From: Gemmatimonadaceae bacterium
GTDB lineage: Bacteria; Gemmatimonadota; Gemmatimonadetes; Gemmatimonadales; Gemmatimonadaceae
Length of the DNA stretch: 64,000 bases
Assembly: GCA_036504815.1 (NCBI GenBank)
Contig: DASXUN010000030.1
Coordinates: 1 to 64,000 of the forward strand
Reading direction: 5' to 3'
The translations under genes were made by a program, and so were the position numbers. Under the pieces are notes generated by a model, which ran no database searches, was not told where the DNA came from, and worked only from the letters and a program-made list of their open reading frames with translations. Shown here piece by piece: positions 9,250 to 17,239 of the stretch (within the stretch, counting starts at the first letter, position 1; each line of letters begins with the position of its first letter).

Positions 9250-9561
9250 ATGTACGTCGTGCGCGACATCATGTACTGCCGGCCGGGCAAGGTCCGGCCG
9301 CTCGTCGAGAAGTTCAAGGCGATGAACGCCCTCGGCAAGAAGGTGGGATTCCCGCGGATGCGCATCCTGACCGACTTCTGCGCCGAGCGTTACTGGACGC
9401 TGGTGTCGGAGATGGAGGTGGAGAGCCTGCAGGCGTTCGAGCAGATGATGAGCGCGCCCCAGGGATCGCCCGAGGACCTGAAGCAGTTCGAGGAAATCAT
9501 GAAGGGGTATCATGACCTCGTCGAACGCGGGAAGCGGGAGATCTACAAGATCGAGGAGTGA
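9250..9561 (+). CDS. Small protein, probable dimeric alpha/beta-barrel fold
   Basis: 103 aa, starting MYVVRDIMYCRPGKVRPL. The pattern (beta strand with xPGK, then a helix, a Met/Phe-rich strand and a second helix) resembles dimeric ferredoxin-like barrel proteins of the NIPSNAP/ABM type. The ATG has an excellent AAGGAGGT at 9237-9244. The stop overlaps the region of the next start: the cupin ATG lies 2 bp after this TGA, so the two are translationally coupled. No function can be given. Confidence 0.7.
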   Translation: MYVVRDIMYCRPGKVRPLVEKFKAMNALGKKVGFPRMRILTDFCAERYWTLVSEMEVESLQAFEQMMSAPQGSPEDLKQFEEIMKGYHDLVERGKREIYKIEE

Positions 9562-9563
9562 GC

Positions 9564-9893
9564 ATGCAGATGCAGGAGATTCCGTTCCAGGTGACCGACT
9601 GGACCAGCGTCCCCGGGACCGACCATCCGGGGGACGCTGGTGTCGCGACCTGGCGCACGAAGCAGCACGGCAGCATTCGCGTGCGGATGGTCGAGTATTC
9701 ACCGGGGTACGTCGCGGATCACTGGTGCGAGAAGGGGCACATCCTGCTGTGCGTGGCAGGTGAGTTGCACACGCGCCTCAGGGATGGGCGCGTGCTGGTG
9801 CTCTCGCCGGGCATGAGCTACGAGGTGGCGGACGGCGCGGAGGCGCACCGCAGCGAGGCGCCGCAGGGAGCGAGGCTGTTCATCGTGGACTAG
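9564..9893 (+). CDS. DHCW-motif cupin-fold protein
   Basis: 109 aa. A single cupin barrel, with the family-typical run VEYSPGYVADHWCEKGHIL near residues 43-61 and the later VLSPGMSYEVADGAEAHRS. The His, Cys and Glu residues of ADHWCEKGH are the likely metal or active-site residues. The last residues LFIVD are characteristic. The start ATG follows GAGGAG at the end of the preceding gene, 2 bp from its stop. An overlapping GTG at 9558 is possible. The biochemical role of this family is not established as far as I know. Confidence 0.88.
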   Translation: MQMQEIPFQVTDWTSVPGTDHPGDAGVATWRTKQHGSIRVRMVEYSPGYVADHWCEKGHILLCVAGELHTRLRDGRVLVLSPGMSYEVADGAEAHRSEAPQGARLFIVD

Positions 9894-9969
9894 TGGGCGC
9901 TGGGTCCGACGCGATGCCGCGTGCGGCCGTGCGGTTGGCGAAGCGCGACGGAGACGGAGGGCATGGGCC

Positions 9970-10257
9970 ATGGTGATGACGATTCTCCAAGCGCAGGTGT
10001 CGCCGGCGCAGTCGGAGCGGCTCGAGGCCGCCTTTCAGGAAGCGGTCAAGACGCTCGACCCCGGCATCCTTCAGACGTTCTGCGTGCGGAGCACCAAAGT
10101 CCCGACCATGTGGCGCATCATCACGGTCTGGGAGAGCCGCGCGGCGCTGGATGCGATGCGCGCCTCGGGCGAGACGCCGCGTGGCGTGCAGATCTTCCGT
10201 GAGGCACTGGCCGAGCCGACACTCATGGTGTTCGACGTGATCGGCCGCGGGGGCTGA
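9970..10257 (+). CDS. ABM-like small barrel protein
   Basis: 95 aa. It begins TILQAQVSPAQSERLEAAF and continues through a TMWRIITVWESRAALDAM strand-helix block and a PTLMVFDVIG end. This is the layout of antibiotic-biosynthesis-monooxygenase or stress-responsive dimeric barrel proteins. A GGAG-containing stretch (GGAGACGGAGGG) precedes ATG 9970; a second ATG at 9976 is possible. It lies 76 bp after the cupin gene on the same strand and may share its transcript. No specific activity is assigned. Confidence 0.75.
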   Translation: MVMTILQAQVSPAQSERLEAAFQEAVKTLDPGILQTFCVRSTKVPTMWRIITVWESRAALDAMRASGETPRGVQIFREALAEPTLMVFDVIGRGG

Positions 10258-10312
10258 CGCCGGCTGCGGCGCGGGTTGCCCCGCGGCCGCCGCCAGCTCC
10301 CGCCTCGCGTCG

Positions 10313-11752
10313 CTAAGGCGTCACGCGCACGGTCGCGAGCTCCCTGGTGAGCCGGTACAGGAACTCCTGGCCCTCGAAGTAGCTCTTCACCGACATGCGC
10401 TCGTCGCGCCCATGGGCTCGCGCATCGACGGTCGGATCGCTGAAGAGTCCCGACACGCCGAAGGCCGGCACGCCGCGGGCGCGGAAGAACCGCGAATCCG
10501 TGGCGCCGGTTCCCATCACCGGAATCACGGGAATGTCACCGAACATCTCCTTGGTGAGTCGCGTGACTGGCTGGAGCAACTCGGCCGGGATGCCAAGAAT
10601 CGGCGTCGGCGGACGCTGCGACCGGATGATCACGTGCACCGTCGTGTCGGCGATGAGACGCTCGAACGCGACCCGCACCGAGTCCGGCGAATCGGTGGGA
10701 TACAGGCGACAGTTGATGTTCGCCTCGGCCAGCTGCGGCAGGGCGTTGGTCGCGTGCCCGCCCGTGAGCCCCGTGGCCACGCAGGTGGTGCGGAGCATCG
10801 AGTTGTAGCGCGGGTCGGCGGCCACGACCTTGAGGGCTGCGGCATCGGCCGGATTCTTGACCAGCGCCTTCATCGCCTTCCCCATGGCGGGCGCCTCGAG
10901 GTCGGCGGTGCGGGTGAAGAAGGTGCGCGTGACGTCGTTGAACTGGATGGGGAACTTGTAGCGTCCTACCTTGGACAGCGCGTCGGCGAGGGCGGTGATG
11001 GCGTTGTCATCACGCGGCACCGACGAGTGCCCGCCCCGATTGGTGGCGCGCAGCGTGAGGTTGGTGGTCACCTTCTCCGCCGCGCCGATGCCGTTGAACA
11101 GCGGCCGGCCGTCACGAAGCGTGCCGCCACCGCCCTCGTTGATCACCAGCCCCGCATCCACCAGCTCGGGATGGTTCTTCACCAGCCAGTCGACACCATT
11201 GGCCGGACCACTTTCTTCATCCGCGGTGAGCGCGATGATGACGTCGCGGTCGGGAATCCAGCCCTCCTGCTTCATCCGGAAGACGTTGGCCACGAAGATC
11301 GACGCCATCGCCTTGTCGTCGGCCGTGCCGCGCCCGTAGTAGTAGCCGTCACGCTCGGTGAAGACAAAGGGGTCGAGGTCGGGCGACCAGTCGGCCTTGA
11401 GCGCCTCGACCACGTCGATATGCGCAAGCAGGAGCAGCGGCTTGCCAGCCTCGGCGCCGCGCCGCCCGCGAATGCGGGCCACCACGTTGTGCTTCTCGGG
11501 ACGCGGGCCGCCCACGAAGATGTCGGCATCGGGGATGCCCACCTCGCGAAATCGCCGGGCCATGGCCTGCGCGGCGGTGGTGATGTTGCCGGTCGTGACG
11601 CCAGTGTTGATCTCCACCAGTTCCTTGTAGATGCCGCGCGTGAACTCCTGCTGGGGGGTGAGTGCGCCGGGAGTATAGACCGGCTTTGCATCCTGAGCGG
11701 CGGCGGGAATGGCGACGGCGAACAGCAGGGCACCAAGGCGACGGCTCTTCAT
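10313..11752 (-). CDS. Secreted M20-family zinc peptidase
   Basis: 479 aa. The start at 11752 (MKSRRLGALLF) gives a signal peptide ending near AAAQ, with GGAG upstream; an in-frame ATG 27 bp earlier is less likely. Metal ligands are visible as LLAHIDVVE (H and D), GRGTADDKA, TADEESGP (catalytic Glu plus ligand Glu), INEGGGG, and HGRDERMS near the end. A dimerisation domain starts around TNLTLRATNRGGHSSVP. The architecture and length fit M20 carboxypeptidase/aminoacylase-type enzymes that act in the periplasm. The exact peptide or N-acyl substrate is unknown. Confidence 0.9.
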   Translation of the reverse strand: MKSRRLGALLFAVAIPAAAQDAKPVYTPGALTPQQEFTRGIYKELVEINTGVTTGNITTAAQAMARRFREVGIPDADIFVGGPRPEKHNVVARIRGRRGAEAGKPLLLLAHIDVVEALKADWSPDLDPFVFTERDGYYYGRGTADDKAMASIFVANVFRMKQEGWIPDRDVIIALTADEESGPANGVDWLVKNHPELVDAGLVINEGGGGTLRDGRPLFNGIGAAEKVTTNLTLRATNRGGHSSVPRDDNAITALADALSKVGRYKFPIQFNDVTRTFFTRTADLEAPAMGKAMKALVKNPADAAALKVVAADPRYNSMLRTTCVATGLTGGHATNALPQLAEANINCRLYPTDSPDSVRVAFERLIADTTVHVIIRSQRPPTPILGIPAELLQPVTRLTKEMFGDIPVIPVMGTGATDSRFFRARGVPAFGVSGLFSDPTVDARAHGRDERMSVKSYFEGQEFLYRLTRELATVRVTP

Positions 11753-11828
11753 CGAGAGAACTCCGGGCAGTATGGGCAAGCGGGGAATCTGCCATCGGCG
11801 GCAACGGCTGCCAACCCGCGAGCGCGCG

Positions 11829-13361
11829 TCAACGGCGCTCGCGGATCACCAGGTGCCGACCGTAGTAATCCGTTGGGTTCACATTCCTGATGGTCTGCGT
11901 CTTGCGGCCGCGCGAACTCATGAACGTCACCTCCACGGTCACGCGCTCGAGCGTGGCCAGTCCGAAGTGCACGGGAGCGGCGCGCTGCGTGTTGTAACCG
12001 CCGCCGGTCACGACCTGGCGCGAGGCGAGCAGCCGTCCGCCGCGATCGAACAACCGTACCTCCGCGCCGAATCGCGTCTGGTGTCCCTGCGCATCGAGCA
12101 CGAGGACGCTCAGGCTGTGCCGTTTCGCGGCATCCGGCAGGATGTTGCGGAAGATGAAATGGCCGCCCACCGGGCCGTAGCCGTCGGTCACCGTGAGGTC
12201 GAGCCCGCCGTCGTTGTCGTAGTCGACGAACTGCACGCCATGATCCGCCTTGTTCAACGGGCTGTCCTTCGAAAGCAGGTTCACGAAGCCCGCCGCGCCA
12301 TCATTACGGAGCAACGCGTTCGCCGGCGTCTGCGCGCCGGGCGGTCCCTCGTAGGAGATGACCGACAAGTCGAGGTCGCCATCGTTGTCGAAATCCCCCC
12401 AGTCGGCGCCGACCGCGTGGCTCTCCACGCCAACGCGCAGCGCCTGACCGACTTCGGTGAACGTGCCGTCGCCGTTGTTGCGATACAGCTGACTGCGCCC
12501 GTAGTTGGGCACGAAGAGGTCGAAGTCGCCGTCGTTGTCGTAATCGCCGACGGCGCAGCCGACGCCGCCTTCCGCCGTGGTGCGCGGAGGGCCGGTCATG
12601 CCAAGCGCGGGCGCCACATCGGTGAACTTGCCGCCATCGTTGCGCCACAACGCATCCGTGGCGCCGGACTGATTGGCGAGGAACAGATCAAGATCCCCGT
12701 CGCGATCGATGTCGAACCAGCAGGCGCCCACGGTGGGGCGGCTGTCCGTGGGTCCGACGCCGACGAAGACCGGTGAAAACCGGCCGCCATCATTACGGAA
12801 CAGGCGGTTGTCGCCCGCGCGATCCGTGGCGTAGACGTCGAGGTCGCCGTCGTTGTCGTAGTCAATCCAATTCGTCTGGCGGGCCGAGCGATTGGGGATG
12901 GTGAGCCCGATGCTGGCGGCGACGTCGCGGAATCGGGTGCCTCCTTCATTGTGCAAAACGACAGTCAGCTTCTCCTTCGACGTTGCGCCGCCGAGCAGGT
13001 CGATGAAGCCGTCGCCATCGAAGTCTCCCCAGCTGAGGCCGCGCAGCTCGTGGCTGCCGGGCTGCGGCATGCCCATCTGCGCGCCGACGCTGACCAGCAC
13101 GCCCTGGTCGTTCCGGTACAGCCGCACTTCGCCGCTGCCGAGCGACACCGCGAGATCGAGATCGGCGTCGTTGTCGAAGTCGCCCCAGGCATTGGCGAAC
13201 GAATTGGGAACGCTGAACAGGTCGGCCTGCACCGCGACAAAGGGCAGCTGCGGGGACTGCCGTGACATCGGCAACCGGACCGCCGCGGTCACGGCAACGC
13301 CGGTCGCCAGCACGGCAAGGCGCCAGACACGCCAGCCCGAACGACGCACGACCTTGGACAT
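11829..13361 (-). CDS. Secreted VCBS/FG-GAP repeat protein with ASPIC/UnbV C-terminus
   Basis: 510 aa from ATG 13361 (MSKVVRRSGWRVWRL, signal-anchor-like). It carries at least six FG-GAP/VCBS units, each with a DFDNDGDLDL-type calcium-binding loop, for example AWGDFDNDADLDLA, WGDFDGDGFIDLLG and VGDYDNDGDFDLFVP, predicting a seven-bladed propeller. The C-terminal 70 residues (RFGAEVRLFDRGGRLLASRQ, then THFxLA-like AAPVHFGLATLERV) match the ASPIC/UnbV module of CRTAC1-like proteins. It is probably exported and adhesive or structural. It is divergent from the methyltransferase gene, with about 210 bp between the starts. Confidence 0.88.
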   Translation of the reverse strand: MSKVVRRSGWRVWRLAVLATGVAVTAAVRLPMSRQSPQLPFVAVQADLFSVPNSFANAWGDFDNDADLDLAVSLGSGEVRLYRNDQGVLVSVGAQMGMPQPGSHELRGLSWGDFDGDGFIDLLGGATSKEKLTVVLHNEGGTRFRDVAASIGLTIPNRSARQTNWIDYDNDGDLDVYATDRAGDNRLFRNDGGRFSPVFVGVGPTDSRPTVGACWFDIDRDGDLDLFLANQSGATDALWRNDGGKFTDVAPALGMTGPPRTTAEGGVGCAVGDYDNDGDFDLFVPNYGRSQLYRNNGDGTFTEVGQALRVGVESHAVGADWGDFDNDGDLDLSVISYEGPPGAQTPANALLRNDGAAGFVNLLSKDSPLNKADHGVQFVDYDNDGGLDLTVTDGYGPVGGHFIFRNILPDAAKRHSLSVLVLDAQGHQTRFGAEVRLFDRGGRLLASRQVVTGGGYNTQRAAPVHFGLATLERVTVEVTFMSSRGRKTQTIRNVNPTDYYGRHLVIRERR

Positions 13362-13575
13362 GTGGTCAACCTGTGAGGAGAATGCTGCGCGCGACGGCTC
13401 AAGCATGGCGCGCCGCAGGCGGATTCGCCACGATCGGTCACGGCAGGCCGGCGCAGGTCGCACGAAGCGTGTTGCCGATTTCGCGGGGAGACTCTATGGT
13501 GGAAAGGCAAGACGCCGTGACAGAGCCGACGCCGGTGCATGCACCATCGGCGACACCGAGTTCGCGGAGCCCCCC

Positions 13576-14364
13576 ATGCCAGACGACGCGCAGGCGCAAG
13601 CACCGCTTGAGACGGTGCTGAAGGACGAGATCATCCGCATGTATCAGGAAGTGGCCGATCGCCCGGAGGGCGAGTACCACTTCTATCACGGACGTGAGGC
13701 GGCCGAACTGTTCGGCTACGAACCCAGATGGCTCGACCGCGCCCCACCGGGCGCCGTCGCGTCATTTGCCGGCGTCGGCAACCCGCATCTGCGCAGCGCG
13801 ATCCGCGCGGGCGAGACGGTCCTCGACCTCGGCAGCGGGGCCGGATTGGACGCGATCATCGCGTCGTGGAGCAGCGGTCCGACGGGCAAGGTCATTGGCG
13901 TCGACCTCAACCCGACGATGTGTCTGAAGGCGCAGGCGCATGCCGCAGCCTCCGGATCAACGTTGCAGTGCCATCAGGGGCAGATGGAGAACATCCCGCT
14001 GCCCGACGGGTCCGTGGACGTCGTGATCTCGAACGGGGTGGTCAACCTCTCGTTCCGCAAGCGAAAGGTGATCGAGGAGCTCTTCCGGGTGCTGCGACCA
14101 GGGGGACGGTTGTCGATCACCGACATCGTCAGCGCCAAGCAGCTGTCACAGTCAATCGTCAATGACCCGAAGTTGTGGGCGAGTTGAATTGGAGGCGCTC
14201 TCCTGGAAGGAGAGATGTTTCGTCTCATCGAGGAATCCGGCTTCAGCCGGGTCCGCTCCATCGTGGTGCCGAACTTCCGGTTCAGGAAGTCGACCACGCA
14301 GAACTCGGCGGAAGCCTTCGGCGTCAAGGCGGTGCTCTTCACCGCGGCAAAGCCGATGGGCTGA
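13576..14364 (+). CDS. ArsM-like SAM methyltransferase, probable selenoprotein (in-frame TGA as Sec)
   Basis: A class I SAM-dependent methyltransferase of the arsenite-methyltransferase-like group: GETVLDLGSGAGLDAI (SAM loop), VIGVDLNPTMC, DVVISNGVVNLS, FRVLRPGGRLSITDI. The frame meets TGA at 14185-14187 (codon 204) and then continues in the same frame for 58 codons to TGA 14362-14364, giving 262 aa. Around the TGA the protein reads KLWAS-stop-IGGALLEGEMF. Homologues have Cys at this place (WxxCIxGAL), equivalent to an arsenic-binding Cys of ArsM enzymes. Seventeen bases after the TGA begins the loop of a SECIS-like hairpin. I therefore read the TGA as selenocysteine. The alternative is a nonsense mutation that leaves a 203-aa truncated protein. 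Upstream in-frame starts are not supported. Confidence 0.75.
14198..14214 (+). promoter_or_regulatory. SECIS-like hairpin downstream of in-frame TGA
   Basis: CTCTCCT (14198-14204) pairs perfectly with AGGAGAG (14208-14214), leaving GGA as the apical loop (or UGGAA if the last pair is open). The loop Gs are 18 and 19 nt after the TGA, close to their position in the E. coli fdhF SECIS. A G within the first two loop bases and a loop about 16-37 nt after UGA is the known bacterial pattern. The hairpin lies inside the coding frame, as bacterial SECIS elements do. Confidence 0.65.
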
Positions 14365-14450
14365 CCGAAGATGCGTTGGGGAATAATTCGTGACGAGTCG
14401 GTCTCGTATGTTAGACTCTGCGGCATAGCAAACGAGCCAAGAAAGCGAAA

Positions 14451-14479
14451 GGGGCACCCGGCAACAGGCCGGGCGCCCC
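14451..14479 (-). terminator. Strong hairpin terminator between methyltransferase and malic enzyme genes
   Basis: A 12-bp stem with one mismatch (14451-14462 with 14468-14479) and a 5-nt loop sits between the convergent gene ends. On the minus strand it is followed by a T-rich tract (TTTCGCTTTCTT), so it is best read as the malic enzyme terminator. It may also stop plus-strand transcription. Confidence 0.75.
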
Positions 14480-14503
14480 TTCCAGTTCCGCGCCATGCGG
14501 TGC

Positions 14504-16225
14504 CTACACGTACGTCTCGTACGTCGGCTCGTACATGTGTCCCCGCACGTAGTCTTCCATGTTCTTTGGGTGCGGCATGCTGGTCAGCTTCCGCGTGAAG
14601 GCCACCTCGGCCACGGCGGCCGCGATCTTCACCGACACCTCGCGGATGCGCTGCAGATCCGGATAGACGCTGCCCGAGGCGAGGTCTTTCTCCGTCACCA
14701 GTGATGCCAATGCCTTGGCGGCGACGAAGAACATCTCATCCGTGACGCGCGTGGACTGGCTTGCAATTACGCCAAGGCCGACGCCCGGGAAGATATAGGA
14801 ATTGTTGCCTTGGCCGGAGACGTGCGTCTTGCCGTTCAGCGTGAAGGGCGGGAACGGGCTGCCGCTCGCGAAGATCGCGCGGCCGTCGGTCCACGTGTAC
14901 GCCTGCTCGGCCGTGCACTCGGCCTTCGACGTCGGGTTGGAAAGCGCGAAGATGACCGGTCGCTTGTTGATGCGACCCATCGCCTTCACCACCTCTTCCG
15001 TGAACGCCTGGGGCTGGCCCGAGACACCGATGAGCGCCGTCGGCTTGAGTGCCTCGACCGCGGCCAGCAGGTTCGGCACCGGCGCGTGATCGTGTGCGTA
15101 CGGCAGCTTGTGCTCGGCGAGGTCAGTCCGGCTCCTGGTCACCAGGCCGTGCGAATCCACCAGCCAGCACTTCTCGCGCGCCGCGGCCTCGCTGAGCCCC
15201 TCGGCAACGAGCGCCTGCACGATGAGGTCGCAGATGCCCACGCCGGCCTCGCCGGCGCCGAGGAACAGGAACTTCTTGTCGGCGAGCTTGCCACCGGTGA
15301 TGCGCAGCGAGGAGTACAGCCCCGACAGCGTCACGCCGGCCGTGCCCTGAATGTCGTCGTTGAACGTGCAGACGCGGTTGCGATACTTGTGCAGCATCCG
15401 GAAGGCGTTGGTGTTGCCGAAATCCTCGAACTGGATGCACGCCTTGGGGAAGACATCGTGCGCCGCGGTCACGAACTCCTCGACCAGTTCGTCGTAGGCC
15501 GGGCCGCGCAGGCGCTCCTGCGCCAGGCCGATGTACAGCGGGTCGTCGCGCAGCGCCTGATTGTTGGTGCCGACGTCGAGCATGATGGGCAGGCACTGTT
15601 CCGGCGGGAGGCCGGCGCAGGCGGTGTAGAGCGAGAGCTTGCCCACGGGGATGCCCATGCCGCACGATCCGAGATCGCCGAGGCCGAGGATGCGCTCGCC
15701 GTCGGTGACGACGATCATGCGCACGTCCTGATGCGGCCAGTTCCTCATGAGATCCCTCATCCGGCCGCGGTCCTGGCTGGTGATGAAGAGCCCCTGCGGC
15801 CGGCGGAAGATCAGCGCGTACTTCTGGCAGGCGAGACCGACCGTCGGCGTGTAGATGATCGGCATCAACTCCGAGAGATTGTCGATCACCACGCGATAGA
15901 ACAGCGTGGTGTTGCGCTCCTGGAGCGAGACGAGGTAGGTGTACCGGTCGAGGTCCGTCGCCTTGCGGCGAATGTTGCTGAGAATCTTGTCGACCTGCTG
16001 GTCGAGTGTCGTGACCTTCGCCGGCAGCAAGCCGCGCAGTCCCAGCGCGTCCCGCTCGGCCTCACTGAAGCTGGTTCCCTTGTTCAGCAGGGGATCATGC
16101 AGAATGTCGGCTCCACGCTTGCCTTCCACGACCGTCTGGACGTTGACGTGTGCGCCTTTGTGGTTGTGCGGTTCGGGCAGGGTGGCAACTCCGCCATTCT
16201 CCTGCGCGTCGGTATGGATAGTCAC
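14504..16225 (-). CDS. maeA: NAD-type malic enzyme (malate dehydrogenase, decarboxylating)
   Basis: 573 aa. It converts malate to pyruvate and CO2 with reduction of NAD(P). It is the long eukaryote/E. coli MaeA-like form: ELMPIIYTPTVGLACQ and RRPQGLFIT in the first domain, then the metal site IQFEDFGNTNAFRML, the dinucleotide site FLFLGAGEAGVGICD, and the late VIFALSNPTSKAECT and FPGVGLGV blocks. I chose GTG 16225 because AGGAG lies 8 bp before it; an in-frame ATG at 16258 has no such site. A 14-bp palindrome sits upstream. It is on the same strand as mqnB-mqnD but is separated by 230 bp. Confidence 0.93.
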   Translation of the reverse strand: MTIHTDAQENGGVATLPEPHNHKGAHVNVQTVVEGKRGADILHDPLLNKGTSFSEAERDALGLRGLLPAKVTTLDQQVDKILSNIRRKATDLDRYTYLVSLQERNTTLFYRVVIDNLSELMPIIYTPTVGLACQKYALIFRRPQGLFITSQDRGRMRDLMRNWPHQDVRMIVVTDGERILGLGDLGSCGMGIPVGKLSLYTACAGLPPEQCLPIMLDVGTNNQALRDDPLYIGLAQERLRGPAYDELVEEFVTAAHDVFPKACIQFEDFGNTNAFRMLHKYRNRVCTFNDDIQGTAGVTLSGLYSSLRITGGKLADKKFLFLGAGEAGVGICDLIVQALVAEGLSEAAAREKCWLVDSHGLVTRSRTDLAEHKLPYAHDHAPVPNLLAAVEALKPTALIGVSGQPQAFTEEVVKAMGRINKRPVIFALSNPTSKAECTAEQAYTWTDGRAIFASGSPFPPFTLNGKTHVSGQGNNSYIFPGVGLGVIASQSTRVTDEMFFVAAKALASLVTEKDLASGSVYPDLQRIREVSVKIAAAVAEVAFTRKLTSMPHPKNMEDYVRGHMYEPTYETYV

Positions 16226-16251
16226 GGCGATATCTCCTAGGCGACGAAAGA

Positions 16252-16265
16252 CCAGCATTTGCTGG
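16252..16265. promoter_or_regulatory. Palindrome upstream of the malic enzyme gene
   Basis: CCAGCA-TT-TGCTGG is an inverted repeat centred about 34 bp before the GTG start. It could be an operator or a small leader hairpin. Only the symmetry is seen; no regulator is known. Confidence 0.3.
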
Positions 16266-16456
16266 CCCTTTCCAACCTACGCCAACGCGGCCGGACAAAT
16301 GTCGGGGAATTTCTTCAAACTGCTTCCATTACCTCCGACAATCCGCGTACAGGGCACGGCGCGCCGGCGCGCGATGGCTGCATGCGCCGTTGCGCAAGTC
16401 GATAAGCGGTATCCGTGTTACCAGTGAACGGATGTGTGCGGCGCGCCTCAGCCGGC

Positions 16457-17239
16457 CTATGGCTCGGCGACCAGCCGGGCAATGGCCCGCAGCCCGTCAT
16501 CGCCGACGTCGAGACTCAACTCATTGACGTAGAGCTTGATGTGCGCATCGCACACCATGTCGGACATTTCCTGCGAGTGCGCGCGCACGTAGGCGCGCGA
16601 CGCCTCAGGATGGTCGAACGCGTACTGGACCGAGGCACGCAACGCACGCTCGGCCTGCGACGCCGTTTCTGCGTCGAGGTCGGCGCGGGCGCAGATGCCG
16701 GCGAGCGGGACCGGAAGCCCGGTCTCGCGCTCCCACCATTCGCCGAGATCGGCCACCTTCACCAGGCCGTGGTCGGCGTAGGTGAAGCGTGATTCGTGGA
16801 TGATGAGCCCGGCATCGACTTCGCCGGTCTCGACGGCGCGCAGGATCCGGTCGTATCGGAGTTCGACCACATCGCCAAGGCCGGGTGCGGCGAGTCGAAG
16901 CAGCCGGAATGCCGTGGTTTCACGCCCCGGAATCGCGAGCCGTCCGCGAATCGCATCGGCGAGCGTTCGCGGCGTTCGGGCGACAACCAGCGGCCCAACG
17001 CCGTGACCCAATGCCGCCCCGCTGCGCAGCAGGCGATAGCGATTGCCAACCGCGGCGAATGCGCCAACACTGAGCTTCGTGAGGTCAAGCGCGCCGTGAT
17101 GCGCACGCCGGTTGAGCTCCTCGATATCGAGCAGGACCGGCTCGATGCGGAACGGCGCGTCCACCAGTCCATGCGTGATGGCATGGAAGGCGAACGTGTC
17201 GTTCGGGCAGGGTGAGTAGCCGAAGGTCAGGGTACGCAT
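16457..17239 (-). CDS. mqnD: 1,4-dihydroxy-6-naphthoate synthase (futalosine pathway)
   Basis: 260 aa. It converts cyclic dehypoxanthine futalosine to 1,4-dihydroxy-6-naphthoate, a late step of the alternative menaquinone route. The start FGYSPCPNDTFAFHA is diagnostic, followed by LDIEELNRRAHHGALDLTKLSVGA and GLIIHESRFTYADHGL, which line the two-lobed periplasmic-binding-protein fold. The ATG overlaps the end of mqnB by 13 bp, so the two are co-translated. mqnA, mqnC and mqnE are not in the window. The organism therefore probably makes menaquinone through futalosine rather than the Men route. Confidence 0.92.
   Translation of the reverse strand: MRTLTFGYSPCPNDTFAFHAITHGLVDAPFRIEPVLLDIEELNRRAHHGALDLTKLSVGAFAAVGNRYRLLRSGAALGHGVGPLVVARTPRTLADAIRGRLAIPGRETTAFRLLRLAAPGLGDVVELRYDRILRAVETGEVDAGLIIHESRFTYADHGLVKVADLGEWWERETGLPVPLAGICARADLDAETASQAERALRASVQYAFDHPEASRAYVRAHSQEMSDMVCDAHIKLYVNELSLDVGDDGLRAIARLVAEP

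Noticed and set aside
10260-10312. GC-rich inverted sequence between the ABM-like and M20 genes as a terminator
   Set aside because: Only a 6-bp stem with mismatches could be drawn and no T-run follows on either strand.
12892-13575. Upstream extension of the methyltransferase frame
   Set aside because: It overlaps the VCBS protein on the other strand and has no family similarity; ATG 13576 starts the conserved part.
13576-14187. Reading the methyltransferase as simply truncated
   Set aside because: The downstream 58 codons keep family sequence in the same frame and the stop falls exactly on the conserved Cys position with a SECIS-like hairpin, so truncation is the less likely reading, though not excluded.
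14365-14450. AT-richer stretch after the methyltransferase as a promoter or tRNA
   Set aside because: No gene lies downstream on the plus strand, and no cloverleaf or paired -35/-10 boxes could be drawn; it is probably a 3' untranslated spacer.
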